A stretch of 11,109 nt of DNA from an uncultured Verrucomicrobiales bacterium (lineage in GTDB: Bacteria > Verrucomicrobiota > Verrucomicrobiia > Verrucomicrobiales > Akkermansiaceae): the NCBI GenBank assembly GCA_937885815.1, contig CALABM010000161.1, forward strand, positions 1 to 11,109, read 5' to 3'. The notes beneath the pieces are model-generated. The model ran no database searches. It had not been told where the DNA came from and saw only the letters and a program-made list of their open reading frames with translations. Positions 1 to 5,841 of this stretch are shown piece after piece. A program made the translations under genes and the position numbers. Within the stretch, counting starts at the first letter, position 1. Each line of letters starts with the position of its first letter.

Positions 1-4
1 GCAT

Positions 5-90
5 ACGTGTCCCAAAGATTTGGGACACGTTGATTTACGAATTAAAAGTAAGCGGCTCACGCCGATATTGGGATAAAAAAATTGTGCCAA
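5..90 (+). repeat. Dispersed palindromic repeat, left copy
   Basis: Positions 5-16 (acgtgtcccaaa) and 19-30 (tttgggacacgt) are perfect 12-bp inverted arms around the 2-nt loop ga. They are followed by a block with atttacga, gaatta, gcggct and acgccgatattggg. The same palindrome and the same block, in the same order and orientation, recur at 10997-11096 with extra ttacgaa heptads. Seen directly: two copies in one window. Inferred: a REP/MITE-like dispersed element that forms a hairpin in DNA or RNA. No transposase or terminal duplication is visible, and the downstream boundary is approximate. Confidence 0.75.
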
Positions 91-164
91 TGAACGGGCT
101 GTATGATACCCCAGCCAAGGAGAATTCGGCAAAATAAGCTGATTTTGAGTACACAATGGCTATA

Positions 165-190
165 TTCCACCAAACTTTGGGACACATGTG
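165..190 (-). repeat. Degenerate partial copy of the palindromic repeat
   Basis: Positions 176-185 read tttgggacac, identical to one arm of the palindrome at 5-30. On the minus strand this is gtgtcccaaa, followed by gtttggtgg instead of the second arm. It could be a decayed half of the dispersed element or a chance 10-mer, but its closeness to the full copy favours a relic. Confidence 0.4.
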
Positions 191-245
191 ACCCGAGGGT
201 AAGTATATTTACTCACGCACTATCTCTATCTGCTATTTCGCATTT

Positions 246-261
246 TGTTTCACGTGGAACA
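246..261 (+). promoter_or_regulatory. parS: parS centromere site (ParB/Spo0J binding)
   Basis: The sequence TGTTTCACGTGGAACA is the exact reverse complement of the Bacillus subtilis-type parS site TGTTCCACGTGAAACA, 16 of 16 bases. This motif is very widely conserved in bacterial chromosomes. ParB loads onto it as a clamp, spreads, and with ParA and SMC drives origin segregation and chromosome arm alignment. Sites usually cluster around oriC, so the locus may be origin-proximal. It lies in non-coding DNA 68 bp beyond the stop codon of the ankyrin kinase. parA, parB, dnaA and a cluster of DnaA boxes are not in this window. I saw no second parS here. Function is inferred from the exact match. 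Confidence 0.85.
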
Positions 262-328
262 ATTTTGCCGCGATGTATTCCACGCCCAGCTCTCGGCTCC
301 TATCTACGTCCTAGCTCGGCTCTATTTA

Positions 329-2254
329 TTAAAACCACAGAAAACCTGTTTTTCCGCCCGCTTGTCGGATGAGCTCAGAGCATTCTCCGTGGCCATTTTC
401 TTTGGCTAGTCTGAGCGCTGTATCTCCATTTTTGTTTTTCTTGTTAACATCAATCCCCGGAGCGGCGAGCAGTAGCTTCACGCACTCGGTATGGCCTTTT
501 TCGGCAGCCCAGAAGAGAGGAGATACGCCGTATTGATTTGCTAAATTAACATCAATCCTCGGAGCGTCGAGCAGTAGTTTCATGCACTCGGTATGGCCTA
601 TTATGGCAGCGAAGCTGAGAGGAGATAAGCCGTCTTGATTTGCTAAATTAACATCAACCCCCGGAGCGTCGAGCAGTAGTTTCATGCACTCGGTATGGCC
701 TGCTATAGCAGTCCAGATGAGAGGGGTATCACCTCTGTGATCTGCTTGGTTAATATCCCATTTGTGTGAAGTAATAAGCTTATGCAATTCCGCTGAGTCA
801 TTCGTCATGACTGCGAAGTGCAGGGGGGTATAAGCGGTGAGATTGATGTCTGAAGCGTCGAGCAGTAGCTTCACGCACTCGGTATGGCCATTTTCGGCAG
901 CCAAGCAGAGAGGAGAGTCGTCGTCTTGATTTGCTAAATTAACATCAATCCCCGGAGCATCGAGCAGTAGCTTCACGCACTCGGTATGGCCCTTGAAGGC
1001 AGCCAAGCAGAGAGGAGAGTCGCCGTATTGGTTTACCTTGTTGACATCAATTCCGGGCGCAGTGAGCAGTAGCTTCACGCACTCAGTATGGCCATTGAAG
1101 GCAGCCAAGATGAGAGGAGAGTTGCCGTATTGGTTTACCTTGTTGACATCAGCTCCGGCAGTGATGAGCAGTTGGATTTTTTGGAGCTCACCCTTCTCGG
1201 CAGTCGAGAGAAGTGCAGTATTATATTTATCAGATGAGATGCCGAGGCGGAGGAGCTCTTCTTGTGCCAGCTGGGGGGCGAGTTTCTGTGCAGCAGGCTC
1301 TTCTTGTGCCAGCTGGGGGGCGAGTTCCTGTGCAGCAGGCTCTTGTACATGCAGCGCGGTGAGCCACTCTTGTGCGTTTTGCCAGCGCTCACGTGCGGGC
1401 ATGTTTAGAGCCTTATCAATGCTGCTGAGCAGGGATTGAGGGAAGCGTGTGCTGAGCTCGGCCATTCCGGCGAGCGGGAGGTATTCATCATCCATCATGC
1501 GCTCGATAGCATCCGGAGGAACTTGGCCGGTGATGAGGCGGTAACAGGTGGCACCGAGAGCGTACAAATCCGTCCAAGGGCCGCGCTTGCCTTTGGCAGA
1601 AAATTGCTCGAAAGGCATGAAACCGGGCGTGCCTATTTTGGTATGGGTGTGGGTGCTTTCCTGAGCGCGGGCGGTTCCGAAATCGATGAGGATGGGCTCG
1701 CCGCTTTTCGTCACCAGAATGTTGGTCGGCTTGATATCGCGGTGGATGAGTCCTTGGGCGTGCAGATAATCCAGAGCAGAAAGGAGCTTTTCCAGCACGG
1801 GCTGTAGCCATTCGGCCGTGATGGTATCCCGGGCCGGAGCTGCTTTATGAAGCTCCGTGCCCTCCACATGGGGCATCACGTAGTACGCCGTGCCGAGGGC
1901 CTTAAAGGCAGTGCGTATGGGTACGATATTCGGATGGTTGAGGCGAGCAAGCACCTTTGCTTCATCCAAAAAGCGCGTGAGAGCCCAATCATAGGATTCT
2001 TTACGATCGCGGCCGGAGGGGGTCACCTCATAGGAAATCATATCGCGGAAGGAGACTTCTGCCGGATAATTTTCCTTAACCACAACGAGTCTTTCCGTGA
2101 TTTCTTCCTCGGCCAGATAGGTGATGCCGAAGCCACCGCGCCCTATCGTTTGAATAATCTTGTAATCACGCAGCACGAAGCCCACCGGTAAAACCGGTGC
2201 GATGGGATTTCCGTGTGGAATAGGGACTGTAGGTGCTGAGAGATCTTCATGCAT
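329..2254 (-). CDS. Ser/Thr protein kinase with C-terminal ankyrin repeats
   Basis: A 641-residue soluble Hanks-type Ser/Thr kinase with no membrane segment. The kinase domain spans about residues 31-302. Visible motifs are the glycine loop GRGGFG (38-43), the ATP-anchoring Lys60 in VVVKEN, the alpha-C Glu98, HRDIKPTN (171-178; catalytic Asp173, Asn178), DFG (191-193), a Thr/His-rich activation loop ending GTPGFMPFEQ (208-217) and Asp229 in WTDLYALG. All catalytic residues are present, so it should be active. Residues 305-332 are a linker made of two 14-residue repeats. Residues 343-641 hold nine ankyrin repeats, mostly 34 residues with a GHTEC(V/M)KLLL core, a likely protein-binding surface. 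The start ATG at 2252-2254 lacks a clear Shine-Dalgarno. It lies 154 bp downstream of a paralogous pseudokinase in the same direction; no strong promoter is evident between them, so co-transcription is likely. Substrate is unknown. Confidence 0.93.
   Translation of the reverse strand: MHEDLSAPTVPIPHGNPIAPVLPVGFVLRDYKIIQTIGRGGFGITYLAEEEITERLVVVKENYPAEVSFRDMISYEVTPSGRDRKESYDWALTRFLDEAKVLARLNHPNIVPIRTAFKALGTAYYVMPHVEGTELHKAAPARDTITAEWLQPVLEKLLSALDYLHAQGLIHRDIKPTNILVTKSGEPILIDFGTARAQESTHTHTKIGTPGFMPFEQFSAKGKRGPWTDLYALGATCYRLITGQVPPDAIERMMDDEYLPLAGMAELSTRFPQSLLSSIDKALNMPARERWQNAQEWLTALHVQEPAAQELAPQLAQEEPAAQKLAPQLAQEELLRLGISSDKYNTALLSTAEKGELQKIQLLITAGADVNKVNQYGNSPLILAAFNGHTECVKLLLTAPGIDVNKVNQYGDSPLCLAAFKGHTECVKLLLDAPGIDVNLANQDDDSPLCLAAENGHTECVKLLLDASDINLTAYTPLHFAVMTNDSAELHKLITSHKWDINQADHRGDTPLIWTAIAGHTECMKLLLDAPGVDVNLANQDGLSPLSFAAIIGHTECMKLLLDAPRIDVNLANQYGVSPLFWAAEKGHTECVKLLLAAPGIDVNKKNKNGDTALRLAKENGHGECSELIRQAGGKTGFLWF
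332..1228 (-). repeat. Ankyrin-coding tandem repeat array, 102-bp period
   Basis: This stretch encodes the nine ankyrin repeats (residues 343-641). The DNA motif beginning gagcagt recurs at 467, 569, 671, 860, 962, 1064 and 1166, steps of exactly 102 bp except one of 189 bp (102 plus 87). Over about 30 bases the first six copies differ at only a few positions. The 671-860 gap corresponds to one shortened 27-residue repeat (446-472) and one divergent 36-residue repeat (473-508). Such uniformity points to recent duplication or gene conversion. Confidence 0.9.
1256..1339 (-). repeat. 42-bp tandem duplication in the kinase linker
   Basis: Two adjacent 42-bp units, 1256-1297 and 1298-1339, differ at a single base that gives Lys versus Glu. 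They encode tandem copies of EPAAQELAPQLAQE and its Lys variant between the kinase domain and the ankyrin repeats. The Ala/Gln/Glu/Pro-rich content suggests a flexible or helical spacer whose length can change by slippage or recombination. Confidence 0.95.
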
Positions 2255-2408
2255 GGCGGAAAGAATCTTTTGAAACGTACGGGAATGATATCATACATTC
2301 CGCCTGAAGGGAAGGGGAAACATATAGAAACTTTGATATGTAAAGCTGTACGCGAGGGGCTATTTGATGTGTTCAACCCTCCTTCGGGCGCCGGAGACTA
2401 ATGAGGTC

Positions 2409-3410
2409 TTATGACTTCTTCTCTTTTTTCTTGGTGAGAGCAGAGAGTATTTTCTCAAAAAATGCGCGAAGTGGGCTGCTCTGGCTTGCGACCTTCTCTC
2501 TCCCTTGTGAGCATTTTCGAGGAGGCGTGTTCAGAGCATCCAGCCATTCCTGTGCACTTTGCCAGCGATTTTTTTGATGCAGATTGAGAGCTTTGTCGAT
2601 ACTGCTGAGAAGTTCCAGAGGATAGCGGGAAGTATAGGAACTATTTTCGGCGAGGGGGGAGTAACAATCTTCTATGATGCGATCCATTGCAATCGGCGGA
2701 TGCTCGCCGGTGATGATTGTGTAAAATGTGGCACCCAGCGAGTACAAGTCCGTCCACGGCCCGAGCTTATCATGGTTTTCTACTTCCTCAATTGCCTCGT
2801 ATGGCGTGGCTTCGACATAGCCGCAAATCTGCAGTTTGTCCAGTCGGCCGTACAATCTCATTTCGATGAGAACAGGGTCGCCTGCATGATTTATTATAAT
2901 GCTGTCGGGTTTAATGTTTCGATGTAGGAATTCGTTACGGTGCAGATATTCCAGTGCTGAGAGCAACGTCTTCAACTGCCTCATCAGCCATTCTCCGCTT
3001 GGGGTATCTTGTCTACGGGCAACCCTGTTCAGGGGTTGACCTTCGATGTGTGGCATCACATAGTAGCCAGTGCCGTTTTCGATAAAGCATCTGCAAATCG
3101 GAACAATATTCGGGTGTGCCAGTTTTGAGTATGCAGTAGCTCTATCCATAAAGTAGTGCAGCGATATATGATAAGCTGCTGCTACGCGTTTGTCCAAAGG
3201 AGCTACATTCAGATAATCCTTACCACGGATGCACAATGCGCTCGGAAAGTTTTCCTTGATGACAACTTGATTTTTTGTATACTCATCTTGTCCCAGGTAG
3301 GTGATTGTGAATCCACCCCTACCTATAGCTCTTGTGATGACGTATTGATGAAGTATTGTGCCTGGCTGCAGAGCGAATGGGTGGGATGAAATATCATGAA
3401 TATCTGGCAT
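2409..3410 (-). CDS. Predicted pseudokinase, paralogue of the ankyrin kinase
   Basis: A 333-residue protein with a complete kinase fold (about 22-293), strongly similar to the downstream kinase: both have GPWTDLY, LGAT, LLSSIDKALN, and RWQ followed by AQEWL. The catalytic machinery is degraded. The glycine loop is GRGGFT (30-35), the alpha-C Glu is Arg90, HRD is HRN (Asn165), the Mg-binding Asn is Ser170, and DFG is EMR (183-185). Only Lys52 of the key residues survives. This predicts a non-catalytic scaffold or allosteric regulator, plausibly of its neighbour. There are no ankyrin repeats. Residues 296-333 form a basic tail ending TKKKEKKS, possibly for membrane or nucleic acid contact. No membrane segment is seen. 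The reading frame is intact, so the changes look selected rather than the start of decay. The ATG at 3408-3410 has no clear Shine-Dalgarno; a candidate promoter lies at 3618-3647. Glu183 could in principle replace the DFG Asp, so residual ATP binding is not excluded. Confidence 0.9.
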   Translation of the reverse strand: MPDIHDISSHPFALQPGTILHQYVITRAIGRGGFTITYLGQDEYTKNQVVIKENFPSALCIRGKDYLNVAPLDKRVAAAYHISLHYFMDRATAYSKLAHPNIVPICRCFIENGTGYYVMPHIEGQPLNRVARRQDTPSGEWLMRQLKTLLSALEYLHRNEFLHRNIKPDSIIINHAGDPVLIEMRLYGRLDKLQICGYVEATPYEAIEEVENHDKLGPWTDLYSLGATFYTIITGEHPPIAMDRIIEDCYSPLAENSSYTSRYPLELLSSIDKALNLHQKNRWQSAQEWLDALNTPPRKCSQGREKVASQSSPLRAFFEKILSALTKKKEKKS

Positions 3411-3617
3411 GGTGTGTTAACAAGCTTGGTTTAATAGTTCGAAAATTGAGAGCTCCACTTACTGCTGCGGGATGAAAAAACGTTTCTCCGGTCTTTATGA
3501 TAATGAACGGGAATGATGCGCTCTGCTCAATATTGCCTGCATGTTCCTCATGGAGATCCGGTGTATTTCTATGTGTTATGAGATGCTGAATCACCTCTAT
3601 ATGTTGAATTATTTACC
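3411..3617. other. Leader region upstream of the pseudokinase
   Basis: This AT-rich intergenic DNA would form an untranslated leader of about 200 nt if the promoter at 3618-3647 is used. A 66-codon minus-strand frame starting with GTG at 3592-3594 and ending at 3394, overlapping the pseudokinase start, is present. It has no spaced Shine-Dalgarno and no recognisable family. I see no riboswitch-like structure. Confidence 0.4.
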
Positions 3618-3647
3618 ATTATATAATTAATTTTCTCAGATTGACAC
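3618..3647 (-). promoter_or_regulatory. Candidate sigma70 promoter for the kinase pair
   Basis: On the minus strand, -35 gtgtca (3642-3647, 4 of 6 to consensus) and -10 TATAAT (3618-3623, 6 of 6) are separated by 18 bp of AT-rich DNA. Transcription would start near 3611 and run into the pseudokinase and then the ankyrin kinase. The -10 is perfect and the -35 is mediocre. Confidence 0.45.
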
Positions 3648-3677
3648 CTTAAAATTTGACTTTATGAAAAAAAAGGC

Positions 3678-3706
3678 TTGCCAAAGCAGGCGGAATCATG
3701 TAGAAT
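3678..3706 (+). promoter_or_regulatory. Sigma70 promoter of tRNA-Thr
   Basis: TTGCCA (3678-3683, 5 of 6) and TAGAAT (3701-3706, 5 of 6) are separated by exactly 17 bp. They lie immediately upstream of the tRNA, giving a 5' leader of only a few bases before processing. Confidence 0.75.
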
Positions 3707-3717
3707 ACGCCCACCTC

Positions 3718-3789
3718 GCCGGATTAGCTCAGTGGTAGAGCACCCGATTTGTAATCGGACGGTCGTCAGTTCGACCCTGACATCCGGCT
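3718..3789 (+). tRNA. tRNA-Thr (anticodon UGU)
   Basis: A 72-nt cloverleaf. The acceptor stem GCCGGAT pairs with ATCCGGC, the D-arm is GCTC/GAGC, the anticodon loop is TTTGTAA with TGT at 3750-3752, and the T-arm is GTCAG-TTCGACC-CTGAC. It reads ACA codons (and ACG by wobble). The first anticodon-stem pair is a C-A mismatch. The discriminator base is T, and CCA is not encoded (CTG follows), so CCA must be added by the nucleotidyltransferase. It stands alone with its own promoter and terminator. Confidence 0.97.
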
Positions 3790-3800
3790 CTGGATAAAGA

Positions 3801-3843
3801 AAAGCCGCTAAACGTCTTAAAATAAGAGTTTAGCGGCTTTTTT
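3801..3843. terminator. Strong, probably bidirectional intrinsic terminator
   Basis: The arms aaagccgctaaac (3801-3813) and gtttagcggcttt (3828-3840) are perfect 13-bp complements. A small inner tctt/aaga pairing sits in the loop, and the T-tract continues to 3843. In the minus direction the stem is followed by tctttatcc. It sits between the convergent tRNA-Thr and the operon ending at 3909, so it can serve both. Confidence 0.88.
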
Positions 3844-3908
3844 GTGTTTAGGTTTTAATAAACTGTGCGCCACAAACTAAGTTGTGTTGGGGAGTTTAGA
3901 ATGGTAGA

Positions 3909-4472
3909 TTACTCCTTACCGGTATAGACGGTGCCGGGGTAGGTTTGGGAGTGAGGTGGGAGGACACGGCCGGGGAGGATAACGCATTTGGCGCCGATGC
4001 GGGAATGGGGGCCGATGTGGCAGCCGAGTTTGTTCAGGCCGGTGTGGCAGAGCTCGCCCTGCCAGGGCATGCGGATTTCAGCGGCGTCATGCCTGAAGTT
4101 GCTGAAGATGCAGCCACCGCCCACGTTCACATCATCCTCAATGACGGAGTCCCCCACATAGGTGAGGTGTGAGATGAAGACGCCGTTGCCAATGATGCTG
4201 CTTTTGATTTCCACGGCGTTACCAATGACGCAGTTGTCACCTATGCTGACGTGGCCGCGCAGGAAGGCATTCGGGCCGATGGTGCAGTTTTTACCGATGC
4301 GCACGTGGCCTTCAATAACGGTGCCGGCTTTCACGCAGGAGCCTTCTGCGAGCTCCAGCACGCCATCCACCACGGCGAGGGGGTGTACGCTGCCCTTGCT
4401 GGAGGGGGTGAGGTTAGAGAGCTCTGCGGTGTTTTCCTGCAGGCGCTGCCAAGGGGGTGTATCCGTGCTCAT
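3909..4472 (-). CDS. Stand-alone GlmU-like hexapeptide acyltransferase
   Basis: A 187-residue protein whose residues 27-180 are a run of hexapeptide repeats, the left-handed beta-helix of acyltransferases. Residues 80-126 match the acetyltransferase half of GlmU: IGNAVEIKSSIIG, then SHLTYVGD and DDVNVGGG. By spacing, Lys90, His102, Tyr105, Asn116 and Asn125 align with E. coli GlmU Lys351, His363 (catalytic base), Tyr366, Asn377 and Asn386. Phe126 replaces Tyr387 and Gly119 replaces Ala380. It has no uridylyltransferase domain; bifunctional GlmU is about 450 residues. The likely reaction is CoA-dependent acylation of an amino sugar such as glucosamine-1-phosphate; the substrate is inferred. 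Its ATG overlaps the stop codon of the upstream hydrolase (ATGA, 4469-4472), so translation is probably coupled. It is the last gene of a three-gene operon ending at the terminator near 3801. Confidence 0.85.
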   Translation of the reverse strand: MSTDTPPWQRLQENTAELSNLTPSSKGSVHPLAVVDGVLELAEGSCVKAGTVIEGHVRIGKNCTIGPNAFLRGHVSIGDNCVIGNAVEIKSSIIGNGVFISHLTYVGDSVIEDDVNVGGGCIFSNFRHDAAEIRMPWQGELCHTGLNKLGCHIGPHSRIGAKCVILPGRVLPPHSQTYPGTVYTGKE

Positions 4473-5272
4473 GGTGTGGAACTGGTTGTGCTTTGTGAGG
4501 AGCTGCCGGTTATGAGGCGCTGGGCCGCGCTGATGAGCAGCTCATGGGCGGAGTGGTTTTGGCCGGGGGCGCGGTCTTGGAAGAGGGGGCCGGGCTGGGC
4601 GTGCTGGTAGCGGCGGCCGGAATCATCACGCTCATCACCACTGAAGACGATATTGACATCCGCCTGCGGGCATTCGCGCCAAGGGCCGCCAATGCTGGCT
4701 GCTAAATCCTTGAAGTGGCGGTAGGGGCGGCAGTAGGCGTTTACCCAGTAGTCCACGCCTTCGGCACGTTCACGCGGGTGGGAACGCTCCCGGCAGCTGA
4801 CAGGATCCAGCGTGACGACGAGGACGCGCCCGTGGGGGGTATTCAGGTGGCGCAGCACATCCATGATGGCGGAGCCGCCGTAGCTGTGGCCAATGAAGAT
4901 GAGGTCAGCGCCGGGGTTAGCGGTGAGGAAGGCGCGGAGGTCACGCTGGATGAGGCGTGTGCTGTGCCAGAAGAGGCAGCCGCGGCCGCCGTCCCAAGCG
5001 TAGAAGGCGCGCACCTGTTTGCCGGGGCAGGGGATGGGTGGGGTGGTTTCATACACGCTGCGCAGGTGGGTGAGCACTTGCTCGGTGAATCCGCCGATGA
5101 AGATGACGGCCACATCCGCCTTCTCCGTGGTGAGGCGTTCTTGGAGGCGGCGGCCGATGAAGGAGGTATCAGGTTCGGGGTATATACCCGCGGGAGGAGT
5201 AGGCTGCTGCTGGCAGCAACTCAGTGTGCAGGCCAGCAGACCCGCAGCAATCAGACGGCGGGCAGGGCTCAT
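4469..5272 (-). CDS. Alpha/beta-hydrolase lipoprotein (serine esterase-like)
   Basis: A 267-residue protein with a short basic and hydrophobic N-terminus (MSPARRLIAAGLLAC) and candidate lipobox cysteines at Cys15 (LLAC) or Cys19 (LSC), so it is probably a lipoprotein anchored in the envelope. The mature part has an alpha/beta-hydrolase pattern: the strand ADVAVIFIGGF (52-62), then the nucleophile elbow GHSYG (128-132) with Ser130, preceded by the strand ADLIFI. Asp156 in TLDPVS is the likely acid and His240 or His243 in NHSAHELL the likely catalytic histidine. It may act on a lipid, ester or peptide in the periplasm; the substrate cannot be read from sequence. It is joined by 4-bp ATGA overlaps to the genes on both sides, implying coupled expression. 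The C-terminal tail is Ser/Thr-rich and low in complexity. It has six or more further cysteines, which could form disulfides. Confidence 0.82.
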   Translation of the reverse strand: MSPARRLIAAGLLACTLSCCQQQPTPPAGIYPEPDTSFIGRRLQERLTTEKADVAVIFIGGFTEQVLTHLRSVYETTPPIPCPGKQVRAFYAWDGGRGCLFWHSTRLIQRDLRAFLTANPGADLIFIGHSYGGSAIMDVLRHLNTPHGRVLVVTLDPVSCRERSHPRERAEGVDYWVNAYCRPYRHFKDLAASIGGPWRECPQADVNIVFSGDERDDSGRRYQHAQPGPLFQDRAPGQNHSAHELLISAAQRLITGSSSQSTTSSTP

Positions 5273-5733
5273 GGGCGATAGTTGATAGCCTTGATGAGGT
5301 GCGGCAGCAGCAGGGCATACAGCTCACGGCTGTCTTCCTCATTCAGCTCGATGTCATCCATGATGATTTGATTATTCTCCACGCGGCAGCCCAAGCACTG
5401 GTAATTACTGCCGTACAGGTAGAAGACGCCCTTAATCATATCCTCCTGCATACCGGGGATGTTATCATGGTAGTGCTCCTCGGATACCACGCGCATCTCG
5501 CCACGGCGCAGGATGGTGCGCAGCCGCTGCATTTCGGCATTGCTCAGGCGGTGAATCTGGTGCGGCTCCAGCAGGAAACCGGGTATGCGCGGGGTGACGG
5601 CGATGGCGTCAGACGTGAGGGTCTCCGCCACGGACTCCTGTGCTACTGAGCCATAGCGCTGCACGCACGTTACTAAAAGTACGCCGCCGGTCAGTGAAAT
5701 CAGAAGTGCATATATCGGGCTTTTCCTCATCAT
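5269..5733 (-). CDS. Small membrane-anchored or exported protein, unknown function
   Basis: A 154-residue protein not recognised as a named family. Residues 1-25 form a basic start and a hydrophobic segment (YALLISLTGGVLLVTC), either an uncleaved anchor or a signal peptide; Cys23 has an atypical lipobox (LVTC). The rest, predicted outside the membrane, contains IPGFLLEPHQIHRLSNAEM (51-69) and a CLGC pair (113-116), then an acidic stretch DDIELNEEDS. The CxxC could bind metal or form a disulfide. The upper ATG of two consecutive start codons (5731-5733) is used here; an AGGA lies about 11 nt upstream. It is the first gene of the operon and its stop codon overlaps the hydrolase start (ATGA at 5269-5272). 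A partner role with the lipoprotein hydrolase is inferred from the coupling. Confidence 0.75.
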   Translation of the reverse strand: MMRKSPIYALLISLTGGVLLVTCVQRYGSVAQESVAETLTSDAIAVTPRIPGFLLEPHQIHRLSNAEMQRLRTILRRGEMRVVSEEHYHDNIPGMQEDMIKGVFYLYGSNYQCLGCRVENNQIIMDDIELNEEDSRELYALLLPHLIKAINYRP

Positions 5734-5778
5734 TACATTATTTTTCCTGTGCTGAGCATTCTAGCGCGTTATGCTCTC

Positions 5779-5806
5779 CCTTGCAAGCTAAAAGCGGCTT
5801 GCAAGG
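5779..5806. repeat. Inverted repeat between operon and phosphatase gene
   Basis: Perfect 10-bp arms ccttgcaagc (5779-5788) and gcttgcaagg (5797-5806) around an 8-nt loop. It lies downstream of the phosphatase gene and upstream of the three-gene operon. There is no T-tract in either direction, so it is not a classic intrinsic terminator. It may be a Rho-dependent 3'-end stabiliser or an operator-like site. A further 14-bp palindrome, cttcaggcctgaag, lies at 5840-5853 over the phosphatase stop codon. Confidence 0.6.
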
Positions 5807-5841
5807 TGAAATTTACGCTTAAAAAGCGGCTGAGAACGGCT

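Larger units (their letters stand above)
31..328. other. Non-coding region downstream of the ankyrin kinase
   Basis: No convincing gene lies here. It contains the tail of the palindromic repeat, its partial copy at 165-190, the parS site at 246-261, and two direct copies of ctcggctc at 292-299 and 315-322. No intrinsic terminator with a stem and T-tract is evident after the kinase stop codon at 329-331. An 89-codon open frame at 103-372 runs antisense into the kinase end, resembles no known protein and was not accepted. Confidence 0.6.

Noticed and set aside
1..328. Replication origin (oriC) next to parS
   Set aside because: No cluster of DnaA boxes (TTATCCACA-like), no DnaA-trio or AT-rich unwinding element and no dnaA or dnaN gene. 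parS alone only suggests proximity.
103..372. 89-codon plus-strand frame in the left non-coding region
   Set aside because: It crosses the parS site and repeat relic and enters the kinase gene antisense. Composition is not protein-like and no Shine-Dalgarno is seen.
332..1228. CRISPR-like regular repeats
   Set aside because: The 102-bp periodic repeats are in frame with the ankyrin consensus and are protein-coding; no unique spacers or cas genes are present.
329..3410. Kinase pair plus tyrosine phosphatase as one signalling module
   Set aside because: The phosphatase is about 2.4 kb away behind a terminator and another operon, and its loop sequence indicates phosphotyrosine rather than Ser/Thr substrates, so a functional link is unsupported.
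3394..3594. 66-codon minus-strand frame upstream of the pseudokinase
   Set aside because: It starts with GTG without a spaced Shine-Dalgarno, resembles no family and overlaps the kinase start in another frame. A leader peptide cannot be excluded, since the candidate promoter lies just upstream.
4715..5281. 188-codon plus-strand open frame antisense to the lipoprotein hydrolase
   Set aside because: The minus-strand frame has a signal peptide, a GHSYG elbow and ATGA coupling on both sides; the antisense product is Val/Ala/Gly-rich without motifs.
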